7,179 nucleotides of DNA from Thermodesulfobacteriota bacterium (GCA_039028315.1 JBCCIH010000129.1:1-7179); one strand, 5' to 3'; positions 1 to 6,232 are shown, counted from the stretch's first letter. A program made the numbers and translations. The notes: generated by a model not told the origin, from the sequence alone.

Positions 1-41
1 AGAGACATGATGTCGCTTATATGCGCGTCAATAAATATTAA
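1..41 (+). CDS. possible 3' end of an upstream gene
   Basis: Reading from base 3 gives RHDVAYMRVNKY and a TAA stop at 39-41, directly against the Shine-Dalgarno site of the next gene. This would be the usual geometry of the last codons of an upstream operon member. A second open frame (from base 1) runs to a TGA that overlaps the next start codon, so the frame is not certain. Nothing in twelve residues identifies a function. Confidence 0.3.
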   Translation, partial: RHDVAYMRVNKY

Positions 42-53
42 GGAGGCAGTAAC

Positions 54-869
54 ATGAGTAACACAGTACTTATCACAGGATCAAGCAGCGGAATAGGAAA
101 AGCCACTGCAAAGTATTTTGCTGAGAAAGGATGGAACGTGGTCGCAACAATGCGTACACCGGAGAAAGAGGAAGAACTTACAGGCCTTGATAACGTGCTT
201 GTAACAAGGCTAGATGTGCTTGACCTTGATTCCATTGACAACGCAATTGCCGAGGGAATCGCAAAGTTCGGCAAGATTGATGTGGTCGTAAACAACGCAG
301 GGTACGGCGCATTTGGACCTTTGGAGGCAACTCCCAGGGAAAATATTGTCCGTCAGTTTGATGTAAATGTTATAGGCGTTTTAGATGTAACAAAAGCAAT
401 TCTTCCTCACTTCAGAGAGAATCATAGCGGGACCATAATTAACATCACCTCAGTTGGAGGAAAAATCACTTTACCTCTTGGATCACTATATCACGGTACT
501 AAGTTTGCCGTTGAAGGCATTACAGAGGCACTACATTACGAAATGGAACATATTGGAGTGAAAGTGAAATTAGTAGAGCCTGGTGCAATCAAGACTGATT
601 TTGCAGGGCGCTCATTTGATTTTAATCATGATGAAAATCTCACAGAATATCAGCATACTGTGGACACGCTAAACGCTGCGCTTGAGCCAATGATGGAAAA
701 CGCCGCTGAGCCTGTTTTAGTAGGAGAGGTTATATATCAGGCAGCTACTGACGGCACTAACACGATTAGATATGTTGCCGGAGAAGATGCTGAGCAGTGG
801 CTTGCACAGAGAAGTCAGGTCGATGATGAGACCTTTATCCAAGGCATAAAGGATCAGTTTGGCTTTTAG
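54..869 (+). CDS. short-chain dehydrogenase/reductase (classical SDR)
   Basis: A soluble NAD(P)(H)-dependent oxidoreductase of 271 residues, the normal size for a classical SDR. The Rossmann cofactor motif TGxxxGxG is at residues 8-15 (TGSSSGIG). NNAG is at 80-83, the structural Asn is N105, the catalytic Ser is S133, and the YxxxK pair is Y146 and K150. A PG motif follows at 177-178. Arg34, just after the second beta strand, favours NADP(H) over NAD(H), which is an inference from family knowledge. The ATG at 54 is supported by AGGAGG at 41-46 with a 7-nt gap. The substrate cannot be read from the sequence; the variable loop after the PG motif and the C-terminal part resemble broad-specificity SDRs acting on carbonyl or hydroxyl groups. 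A TetR-type regulator follows 76 nt downstream, a common pairing for such enzymes, but that gene appears to have its own promoter. Confidence 0.93.
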   Translation: MSNTVLITGSSSGIGKATAKYFAEKGWNVVATMRTPEKEEELTGLDNVLVTRLDVLDLDSIDNAIAEGIAKFGKIDVVVNNAGYGAFGPLEATPRENIVRQFDVNVIGVLDVTKAILPHFRENHSGTIINITSVGGKITLPLGSLYHGTKFAVEGITEALHYEMEHIGVKVKLVEPGAIKTDFAGRSFDFNHDENLTEYQHTVDTLNAALEPMMENAAEPVLVGEVIYQAATDGTNTIRYVAGEDAEQWLAQRSQVDDETFIQGIKDQFGF

Positions 870-877
870 TCTGTGGT

Positions 878-906
878 TTGAAATTTCTTCGTAGTACTAT
901 TAGATT
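878..906 (+). promoter_or_regulatory. candidate sigma70 promoter of the TetR-type gene
   Basis: TTGAAA at 878-883 (one or two bases off TTGACA) and TAGATT at 901-906 (4 of 6 to TATAAT) are separated by 17 nt. The expected start of transcription is near 913, about 33 nt before the TetR-type ATG. The -10 box and spacer overlap the tandem repeat at 888-925, which is where a repressor would be expected to bind. The match is moderate and by eye only. Confidence 0.45.
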
Positions 907-925
907 TTCGTAGTACTATTAGATT
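888..925 (+). repeat. exact 19-bp tandem repeat with palindromic core, likely operator
   Basis: The unit TTCGTAGTACTATTAGATT occurs twice back to back, at 888-906 and 907-925, with no mismatch. Each copy contains the perfect 8-bp palindrome TAGTACTA (892-899 and 911-918). One palindrome falls in the spacer of the candidate promoter and the other near its expected start point. The regulator gene starts 20 nt downstream. The simplest reading is a pair of operator sites for autoregulation by the TetR-type protein. A plain slippage duplication is the alternative. Confidence 0.6.
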
Positions 926-945
926 AATGAGCACGGAGCTAGGAT

Positions 946-1599
946 ATGGAATGCAAATGGGAGAGAGCTAGGAGTTGTGAGCAGAAAGAACATAGGGTTA
1001 AAGAGATAATCTCTGCCACAGAAAGGCTCTACAAAAAACACCCCTACGAAGAAATAACATTTGTTTCAATTGCAAAGGAAGCTAACTTTACCAGATCAAA
1101 TCTCTACAAGTATTTCAGTTCCAAAGAAGAGATATTCCTTGAGTTCTTAATGCAGGATTTTGTAAAGTGGAGAAAGGATCTGGTAAGGAGCTTCGATGTA
1201 AAAAAGAAATATAAAGTTAAAGAGTTCGCTCAGATATGGACTAAGGTTCTGATAAAAAATAAGAGGCTCTTAGAGCTAGTCTCAATCATGTTTATACATC
1301 TTGAGAGAAATGTGTGTATTGAGAGTTTTATGGATTTTAAATTTGGCACTAAAGATGAGGTTGGGACGGTTGTGGAGCTTTTATGCTCGATTTTCCCAAA
1401 ATTGAGTCCTGAGAACTCTGTGAAGTTCATATACCTTCAAATGGGCTCAGCAGTGGGTCTATCTCAGATGACAGACTACAATGAAATGCAGCTTGAGGCA
1501 TTTAAACACCCCGAGCTCTGCTACCTTAAGGCGGAATTCAAACCGCTTTATGAAAACTCTGTGGAATATATGATGAACGGACTTTTGGGATCAAAGTAA
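946..1599 (+). CDS. TetR/AcrR-family transcriptional regulator
   Basis: A 217-residue DNA-binding protein, the usual TetR-family length. The N-terminal helix-turn-helix domain spans about residues 17-63. Its core reads VSIAKEANFTRSNLYKYF (40-57), followed by SSKEEIFLEF, the typical TetR continuation in which the conserved Tyr-Phe closes the recognition helix. Residues 70-217 form the all-helical ligand and dimer domain, which is poorly conserved and does not reveal the ligand. The ATG at 946 has GGAG at 935-938 with a 7-nt gap. The tandem repeat immediately upstream is a good candidate operator, so the protein probably represses itself and perhaps the neighbouring dehydrogenase operon. It converges on the sigma factor gene with only 16 nt between the stop codons, and I see no convincing intrinsic terminator in that gap. 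Confidence 0.9.
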   Translation: MECKWERARSCEQKEHRVKEIISATERLYKKHPYEEITFVSIAKEANFTRSNLYKYFSSKEEIFLEFLMQDFVKWRKDLVRSFDVKKKYKVKEFAQIWTKVLIKNKRLLELVSIMFIHLERNVCIESFMDFKFGTKDEVGTVVELLCSIFPKLSPENSVKFIYLQMGSAVGLSQMTDYNEMQLEAFKHPELCYLKAEFKPLYENSVEYMMNGLLGSK

Positions 1600-1615
1600 C
1601 TTTGGTTAGCGGCTC

Positions 1616-2173
1616 TCAGTTAGTAGCCGGACTGCAAAACTCACAATTTTCATCATTTAGGCCACCATCTTGAGCTACACATGCGCAGTCAACAAACATA
1701 TCTTTTATCATCTGACGCCCTCTTTGTACTCTGGATTTAAGCCCGGAGTATGAAAGCCCCATTTCTTGTGCTATATCTTTTTGTTTAGAACCAGTTATGT
1801 CTGATAGTTCAAGTGGAACTTTATATTTATCAGGAAGGCGTTCAATAAAAACTCTAAGGCACCCAGATATACATGAAGCGTGCAGATCATCTGTCTCATT
1901 GCTATATTCTGCAGTACTTTCCTCATTTAGCTCGACAGTCTCAGGGTTATTTTTTCTGTAGTAATCCGTAAGTGTATTTCTAACAATTTGATGAATCCAA
2001 GGTGCTAGTTTAGATTCGTCTTCTAACTGATTTATATTATTATGAATTTTGATAAATATCTCCTGTAGTAAGTCATCTGCGTCATCCTTAAGCTTAACCT
2101 TACCTAGGAGATATCTTCGAATCTGGTCCGAGAATTCATCCCACACAATATTTGTGGTGTTAGTATCACTCAT
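1616..2173 (-). CDS. ECF-type sigma factor with cysteine-rich C-terminal extension (SigZ/CorE-like)
   Basis: A 185-residue group 4 sigma factor that directs RNA polymerase to a small regulon. Region 2 lies at about residues 10-76, with DDLLQEIFIKIH (33-44) and WIHQIVRNTLTDYYRK (59-74). Region 4 lies at about 105-160, with LPDKYKVPLEL and the helix-turn-helix KDIAQEMGLSYSGLKSRVQRGR (132-153). Six cysteines are paired: CxxxC in the linker (C101, C105), and CxC (C163, C165) plus CxxC (C177, C180) in a tail after region 4. Known CorE-type sigma factors sense metal through linker and tail cysteines without an anti-sigma factor, and SigZ-type proteins also carry tail cysteines. No anti-sigma gene is visible here, so direct sensing is plausible but inferred. 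I chose the ATG at 2173. A TTG at 2206 is also in frame, but it lies in a dyad arm and would add an atypical leader. The ribosome binding site is weak. Confidence 0.88.
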   Translation of the reverse strand: MSDTNTTNIVWDEFSDQIRRYLLGKVKLKDDADDLLQEIFIKIHNNINQLEDESKLAPWIHQIVRNTLTDYYRKNNPETVELNEESTAEYSNETDDLHASCISGCLRVFIERLPDKYKVPLELSDITGSKQKDIAQEMGLSYSGLKSRVQRGRQMIKDMFVDCACVAQDGGLNDENCEFCSPATN

Positions 2174-2192
2174 CTTAACATTTTCCCATAAA

Positions 2193-2244
2193 AATAGGGT
2201 ACACAATATATTTTAATCATTTTAAACATAATGTGTACCCTATT
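2193..2244 (-). promoter_or_regulatory. long dyad between cysteine peptide and sigma factor genes (terminator, attenuator or operator)
   Basis: AATAGGGTACACA at 2193-2205 is the exact reverse complement of 2232-2244 (13 of 13). Pairing continues inward with three mismatches to a 4-base loop at 2217-2220, about 21 of 24 pairs in all. On the minus strand the stem is followed by a short T-run (TATTTTTA), so it could act as a leaky intrinsic terminator after the peptide gene, leaving the sigma gene to readthrough. Alternatively the two 13-bp arms are a repressor site flanking a TATATT box that could serve the sigma gene. The stem is AT-rich apart from GGGTAC/GTACCC. Confidence 0.6.
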
Positions 2245-2261
2245 ACTTTATAATCCTTGTT

Positions 2262-2363
2262 TTAGCAGCATGAGCAGTTACTGCACTCACAAGTACATTT
2301 ACTACAAGACTCACAATTGCAGTTCTCACATTCACAAGGTTGACTCTTTTCCTGTTCAGTCAT
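2262..2363 (-). CDS. 33-residue metallothionein-like cysteine-rich peptide
   Basis: A very short gene with 11 cysteines in 33 residues (positions 10, 12, 15, 17, 20, 23, 25, 27, 30, 32, 33). They are arranged as overlapping CxC and CxxC motifs and end in SCC. The first nine residues (MTEQEKSQP) contain no Cys, and the rest is almost only Cys, Glu, Ser and Asn. It has no hydrophobic segment, so it should be cytosolic. This composition is that of a metallothionein: a flexible chain wrapping soft metal ions such as Cu, Zn or Cd, with the metal not predictable. It is not an obvious match to the SmtA or MymT patterns I know. GGAGGT at 2371-2376 lies 7 nt before the ATG, and an ECF-type promoter lies further upstream. 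Codons for Cys mix TGT and TGC, as expected for a maintained coding sequence. It lies between the GST-like and sigma factor genes. Confidence 0.85.
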   Translation of the reverse strand: MTEQEKSQPCECENCNCESCSKCTCECSNCSCC

Positions 2364-2411
2364 GATTATTACCTCCGTTTTTTTTCAGCGGTTTTTATTC
2401 GCCTTTCACTA

Positions 2412-2448
2412 ATAAAGACGGAGACAGGTTAAAAAAGACGCAAAATTA
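2412..2448 (-). promoter_or_regulatory. ECF-sigma-type promoter of the cysteine peptide gene
   Basis: Read on the minus strand, the -35-like element GCGTCTT (2441-2435) is followed after 15 nt by GTCTT within the -10-like CCGTCTT (2421-2415). The predicted start is near 2408, about 45 nt before the ATG. The 37-bp block matches the one before the GST-like gene at 27 of 37 positions, with the conserved bases concentrated in ATTTTG, GTCTTTT and TCCGTCT. The layout is like the GGAACTT...GTCTAA architecture of RpoE-type promoters, though the -35 sequence differs. Confidence 0.65.
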
Positions 2449-2495
2449 ATTTTTTATCTCTATCATATGGAGCAATTAATAAAACAAACAAGCTC

Positions 2496-3194
2496 CTAAC
2501 AGCAGCTATTTGTTGCGCAAGCATTGTCAGCACCTCCCGCGCAGTCTTCGCCTTTTCCCAGGTACGTCTTCTCTGAAAGGTAAAAATCGGTAAATGCACT
2601 TTCAAAGTCCTGAGCAACTGATTTCTGAGCAATACCAGTTTCTAATAGCGCAGCTTGCCACTTTTTAACTTTAGGAAAATCGGCCAGAAAATCGTGGCAT
2701 GTATGTTTTTCAATAATGGCAGCACGGTGAAGCAGGGGAAGCCATGCTATGTCAACTTTGCTGATATTGCCTGCTTTAAACAAAGGCCCCTGTCCCAAAT
2801 ACTTTTCTGCTTTCTCAAAAGCCTTGGCTAGGTTCTGAGATCTTTCTTCCAATGTCCTCTTGTCGCTGCTACGCATTGTGCTGCACTGTACTAAATAATA
2901 CTTGCTAGCCAGATAACTCCATGCACGCTCCAGTGCTTTTTCCTCTGAGCTTAGCTCCTGCAGCGGCTTATAGTGATCATCTATATATTCTATGATTGCA
3001 TCAGACTCAAACAGTGCTGTCCCTGATTCTGTGATTAGTACAGGTACCTGTCCGTTTGGAGATATATCCAAGAACCATTTTGGCTTATCACTTAAACTTA
3101 TATACTCAATCTCATATGGTATGTTTCTTGATTCCAAAGCCGCGGTAACGCGCTGGACAAAAGGGCAGATTTTAAAGCTTATAACTTTTATCAT
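2496..3194 (-). CDS. glutathione S-transferase-like protein with cysteine-rich C-terminal tail
   Basis: A 232-residue soluble protein of the GST fold. The thioredoxin-like N-terminal domain (about 1-75) carries CPFVQR with active-site Cys10, as in omega-class and related Cys-GSTs that act as thiol transferases rather than conjugating enzymes. The cis-Pro is P51 (QVPVL), and the glutathione-contacting acidic-Ser motif ESD is at 63-65. Residues 85-210 form the helical C-terminal domain. After the domain ends, an unusual tail GEDCAGGADNACATNSCC holds four cysteines (218, 226, 231, 232). Its final SCC is the same as the end of the neighbouring metallothionein-like peptide. The tail may bind metal or form mixed disulfides (inference). 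The ATG at 3194 has GGAG 8 nt upstream, and an ECF-type promoter precedes it. The peptide gene follows 132 nt downstream with its own copy of that promoter. Confidence 0.9.
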   Translation of the reverse strand: MIKVISFKICPFVQRVTAALESRNIPYEIEYISLSDKPKWFLDISPNGQVPVLITESGTALFESDAIIEYIDDHYKPLQELSSEEKALERAWSYLASKYYLVQCSTMRSSDKRTLEERSQNLAKAFEKAEKYLGQGPLFKAGNISKVDIAWLPLLHRAAIIEKHTCHDFLADFPKVKKWQAALLETGIAQKSVAQDFESAFTDFYLSEKTYLGKGEDCAGGADNACATNSCC

Positions 3195-3233
3195 TATATT
3201 AGCTCCTCTATACTCTTTGAATTTATTTTAAGC

Positions 3234-3270
3234 ATATAGACGGAAACGATTGTGAAAAGACTCAAAATCA
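3234..3270 (-). promoter_or_regulatory. ECF-sigma-type promoter of the GST-like gene
   Basis: On the minus strand, GAGTCTT (3263-3257) and GTCTA within CCGTCTA (3243-3237) are 15 nt apart. The predicted start is near 3230, about 36 nt before the ATG. The 37-bp block is shared with 2412-2448 at 27 of 37 bases, including ATTTTG, GTCTTTT and TCCGTCT, while the intervening spacer is largely unconserved. That is the pattern expected for two promoters read by the same sigma factor. The adjacent ECF sigma gene is the obvious candidate. Confidence 0.65.
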
Positions 3271-3300
3271 TGGGCACATACTCAAATTCTCTGTTATACT
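3271..3300 (+). promoter_or_regulatory. candidate housekeeping promoter of ppc
   Basis: TGGGCA (3271-3276, 4 of 6 to TTGACA) and TATACT (3295-3300, 5 of 6 to TATAAT) are 18 nt apart. TG one base before the -10 box (3292-3293) makes it an extended -10 promoter. Transcription would begin near 3307, giving a leader of about 64 nt. It abuts and diverges from the ECF-type promoter of the GST-like gene. A TTGACC at 3316-3321 has no good partner at normal spacing. Confidence 0.5.
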
Positions 3301-3354
3301 GAAAGTAAGTCACACTTGACCTATTAGCCCTTCGTTAATTACATATAGATCATC

Positions 3355-3361
3355 AGGAGGG
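3355..3361 (+). promoter_or_regulatory. ribosome binding site that sets the TTG start of ppc
   Basis: AGGAGGG lies 9 nt before the TTG at 3371. No ATG or GTG in this frame lies at a suitable distance, so this strong site decides the start codon. Confidence 0.75.
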
Positions 3362-3370
3362 TCATCAAAG

Positions 3371-6157
3371 TTGTCAGAATTTAACGAAAACTCCAATTTA
3401 AAACCTAAAGAGATAGATAGGGAAAAACCACTCAGGTCCGATGTCCGCTTCCTTGGAAACATTTTGGGCAAGGTAATTATCCATCAGGAAGGGCAAGAAA
3501 TTTTCGAAATAGAAGAGAAAGTCAGAGCTCTTACCAAGGATATGCGCGCAAATTATGTAAAAAGCCAAAAAGATGACCTTGTATCTACTATAAGAACCCT
3601 TTCAGATAAAGATATCTACAAAGTGGCCAGGGCTTTTACAAGCTACTTTAAGCTGGTAAATATAGCCGAACAGAACCATAGAATAAGAAGAAGGAGAGAG
3701 TATAAATATATATCAGATACCAGGGACTCTGTTGAGGGCTCACTTGAGAGTCTGTTTGAGACCCTTGGGAAAAAGCAGATCTCTTTTAATGAATTCAAAG
3801 AGCTATTAGATAAGATTTCAATAGAGTTAGTATTGACTGCACACCCAACAGAGGTGAACCGCCACATCGTGCTGGAGAAGTTTCGCCACATATCTTATTT
3901 GCTCGAGGAATCTCACAATCCTCTTCTTAGTTCAGAGGAAAAAAATGAAATATATACTGAAATCACAGCGCAGGTAACCTCGCTTTGGCAAACCGAAGAG
4001 GTTCCGGCCTTTAAGATCACGCCGATAGATGAAGCCAGAAGCGCCCAGTACTATTTTAAAGAAACCCTTTTTGAAGCCCTTACGAGCGTGTACCTTGAGT
4101 TTGAAAAGAGGATTAAGGATCACTACGGGCTTTCTGATATAGAACTTCCTTCGTTTTTAAGGTTTGGCTCATGGGTTGGGGGGGATAGGGACGGAAACCC
4201 TTTTGTTACGCATAAGATAACTCTTGAGGTTCTAAAGATGCAGATGCAGCTTGTCATGGACAAATATCTTGAGCAGATAAGGCGGCTTGAGAATCAGCTT
4301 AGCGCATCTAAAAAACAGGCTGATGTTAGCACAGAGCTCCTAGATTCGATAGAGCAAGATGAGAAGTTAATAAATGAAGAATCTGGGATAAGAAACCCCG
4401 ATGAGAGCTATAGGATTAAACTTAGCTACATCCAAAAGAAGCTGCTCGCAAGGTTAGATCAAATAAACGGAATCCCAAAGAACTATGCCTACTCAGACAA
4501 AGACGAGTTTGTAGCCGATCTTGAGATCATAGATAAAAGCCTTCGTTTAAATAGGGGCGAGCTGCTTGCGGATTCAATTCTAAAGAAACTTATAAGGCAG
4601 GTAAGCGTTTTTGGATTTCACATGGCCCAGCTGGACATAAGACAAAACAGTGAGACCCATAGCAAGGCTATCATAGAGATAACTACCCGTCTTAACTTGG
4701 TTAACTATGAACAAATGTCTGATGATGAGAGGTTTTGGTGGCTTTTAAGTCAGATTGAAAACCCAAGGCCGCTTATTCCAGGCTGGCTTGATCTCTCTGA
4801 AGACACAAAGGAACTCTTAAATACTTTTGGAGCTATAAAACAAGGTCTTGATACAATAGATCCCGAGTGTATTGATACCTATATTATCAGCATGACTTCA
4901 AGCGCAAGCAATGTGCTTGAAGTTCTATTGTTAGCAAAAGAAGCTGATTTGTATATTAATGACGGCGGTAAAATTACTAGCAAATTAAACATAGTTCCCT
5001 TATTTGAAACAATCGATGATTTCAAAAATGCGCCGCAGATAATGAAGATGCTGTATGATAACCCTCTTTTTAGAGACCATCTAAGAGCAAGGGGCGATTT
5101 GTCAGAGATAATGATCGGCTACTCAGACAGCGGCAAGGACGGCGGGCACCTTTGCTCGAGCTGGGAAGTTCATAAGGCCCAGCGTTCACTTAAGCAACTT
5201 GCTGATGAATACGGACTTAGAAACATATTCTTCCACGGAAGAGGAGGCACAGTGAGCAGAGGGGGAGGGCCTACAAACCAGGCGATATTAGCGCGCCCGT
5301 CGGGCACAGTGGATGGGGGCATAAAGATAACTGAGCAGGGCGAGGTCATCTACAGCAATTACTCTCTTCCTGAGATTGCAGAGGACAACCTTGAACTCGT
5401 TCTTTCTTCGGTAATCCTCACAAGTCTTGGCAAAGAGGATATAAACCCTGAGTGGAAAAACGTGATGGAAGAACTTTCCTCAGATGCTAGATCGGCCTGG
5501 CGCGAGCTTGTTTATGAAGAGCCTGAGTTCTACCCATATTTCCAGCAGGCCACGCCGATATCATATGTGCAGCAAATGCAGATCGGCTCACGCCCATCTA
5601 AGAGAAAACAGACAGACAAGATAGAGGACCTAAGGGCTATTCCTTGGGTATTTAGCTGGACGCAAAACCGTCATCTTATCACAGGGTTTTATTCAGTAGG
5701 TACAGCGCTAAACAACTTTATTGAGAAAGATCCGGAGAAAAATTTAGCACTTCTACAGGACATGTATGAGAATTGGAGGTTCTTCAAATCCCATATAGAT
5801 AATATTCAGATGACTCTTAGCAGAGCCGATATGTGGATCGGGCTTGAGTACTCTTTTTTAGTATCTCCAAGAGACCTTGGGAAAAGGATCTTTAATAAGG
5901 TAAGAGATGAATACAATTTAACCCACAAGGTAGTGCTCCAAATTACCAGGCAAAAAGAAATTCTTGATAACAATCCTTTCTTAAGAAAGTCCATAGAGCT
6001 TAGAAATCCCTATATTGATTCGTTAAGCTACATCCAGGTTGCGCTTCTAAGGCGCCTTTCAAAAGGCGGAATCTCTGATCAAGAAAAAGAGGATTTAGTA
6101 GATATTATAAAACTCACGATCAACGGCATATCAGCCGGGCTTAAGAACACGGGATAG
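3371..6157 (+). CDS. ppc: phosphoenolpyruvate carboxylase
   Basis: Cytosolic enzyme that carboxylates phosphoenolpyruvate with bicarbonate to give oxaloacetate and phosphate, refilling the citric acid cycle. The 928 residues match the family's usual length and the gene is intact. The motif TAHPTE is at 156-161 with catalytic His158. GSWVGGDRDGNP is at 266-277, FGFHMAQLDIRQ at 414-425, GYSDSGKDGG at 583-592 and the glycine-rich loop FHGRGGTVSRGGGP at 621-634. IPWVFSWTQNR is at 757-767, and the family's C-terminal NTG is present (residues 926-928). There is no plant-type N-terminal phosphorylation site in evidence, so control would be allosteric as in bacterial enzymes. Translation starts at TTG, decided by the AGGAGGG site, which may moderate expression. 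The gene has its own promoter and terminator and is therefore probably monocistronic, unrelated in function to the divergent GST-like gene. Confidence 0.98.
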   Translation: MSEFNENSNLKPKEIDREKPLRSDVRFLGNILGKVIIHQEGQEIFEIEEKVRALTKDMRANYVKSQKDDLVSTIRTLSDKDIYKVARAFTSYFKLVNIAEQNHRIRRRREYKYISDTRDSVEGSLESLFETLGKKQISFNEFKELLDKISIELVLTAHPTEVNRHIVLEKFRHISYLLEESHNPLLSSEEKNEIYTEITAQVTSLWQTEEVPAFKITPIDEARSAQYYFKETLFEALTSVYLEFEKRIKDHYGLSDIELPSFLRFGSWVGGDRDGNPFVTHKITLEVLKMQMQLVMDKYLEQIRRLENQLSASKKQADVSTELLDSIEQDEKLINEESGIRNPDESYRIKLSYIQKKLLARLDQINGIPKNYAYSDKDEFVADLEIIDKSLRLNRGELLADSILKKLIRQVSVFGFHMAQLDIRQNSETHSKAIIEITTRLNLVNYEQMSDDERFWWLLSQIENPRPLIPGWLDLSEDTKELLNTFGAIKQGLDTIDPECIDTYIISMTSSASNVLEVLLLAKEADLYINDGGKITSKLNIVPLFETIDDFKNAPQIMKMLYDNPLFRDHLRARGDLSEIMIGYSDSGKDGGHLCSSWEVHKAQRSLKQLADEYGLRNIFFHGRGGTVSRGGGPTNQAILARPSGTVDGGIKITEQGEVIYSNYSLPEIAEDNLELVLSSVILTSLGKEDINPEWKNVMEELSSDARSAWRELVYEEPEFYPYFQQATPISYVQQMQIGSRPSKRKQTDKIEDLRAIPWVFSWTQNRHLITGFYSVGTALNNFIEKDPEKNLALLQDMYENWRFFKSHIDNIQMTLSRADMWIGLEYSFLVSPRDLGKRIFNKVRDEYNLTHKVVLQITRQKEILDNNPFLRKSIELRNPYIDSLSYIQVALLRRLSKGGISDQEKEDLVDIIKLTINGISAGLKNTG

Positions 6158-6175
6158 TGTTTAATCAGAGGTGGG

Positions 6176-6216
6176 AAAGGAGCCGATGCTGAAAGCACCA
6201 AGCTCCTTTAATTTTT
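6176..6216 (+). terminator. intrinsic terminator after ppc
   Basis: AAAGGAGC (6176-6183) pairs perfectly with GCTCCTTT (6202-6209), and an inner TGCT/AGCA stem (6187-6190 with 6194-6197) strengthens the hairpin. A T-run follows at 6212-6216. It starts 19 nt after the ppc stop. The minus-strand gene ends at 6233, so the same hairpin may also end that transcript, although its T-tract on that strand is poorer. Confidence 0.8.
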
Positions 6217-6232
6217 CTAAATTGTTTTGATA

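Noticed and set aside
1608..1630. Possible terminator between the convergent TetR-type and sigma genes
   Set aside because: Only a 5-bp stem (CGGCT/AGCCG) with no T-run on either strand.
2174..2206. Upstream TTG start for the sigma factor, adding MCTLFLWENVK
   Set aside because: The codon lies at the edge of the inverted repeat and the extra residues do not resemble a sigma factor N-terminus. The ATG at 2173 gives a normal start to region 2.
2469..2496. GGAGC/GCTCC inverted repeat at the end of the GST-like gene as a terminator
   Set aside because: Five-base stem, 18-base loop and no following T-tract.
2262..2550. Selenocysteine coding at the Cys-rich ends
   Set aside because: Both genes end in TAA or TAG with no in-frame TGA, so there is no sign of recoding.
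3316..3345. TTGACC as the -35 box of ppc
   Set aside because: No acceptable -10 box at 16-18 nt; the extended -10 at 3295-3300 is better.
3643..4123. Minus-strand open frames inside ppc
   Set aside because: Antisense shadows of a fully conserved ppc coding sequence.
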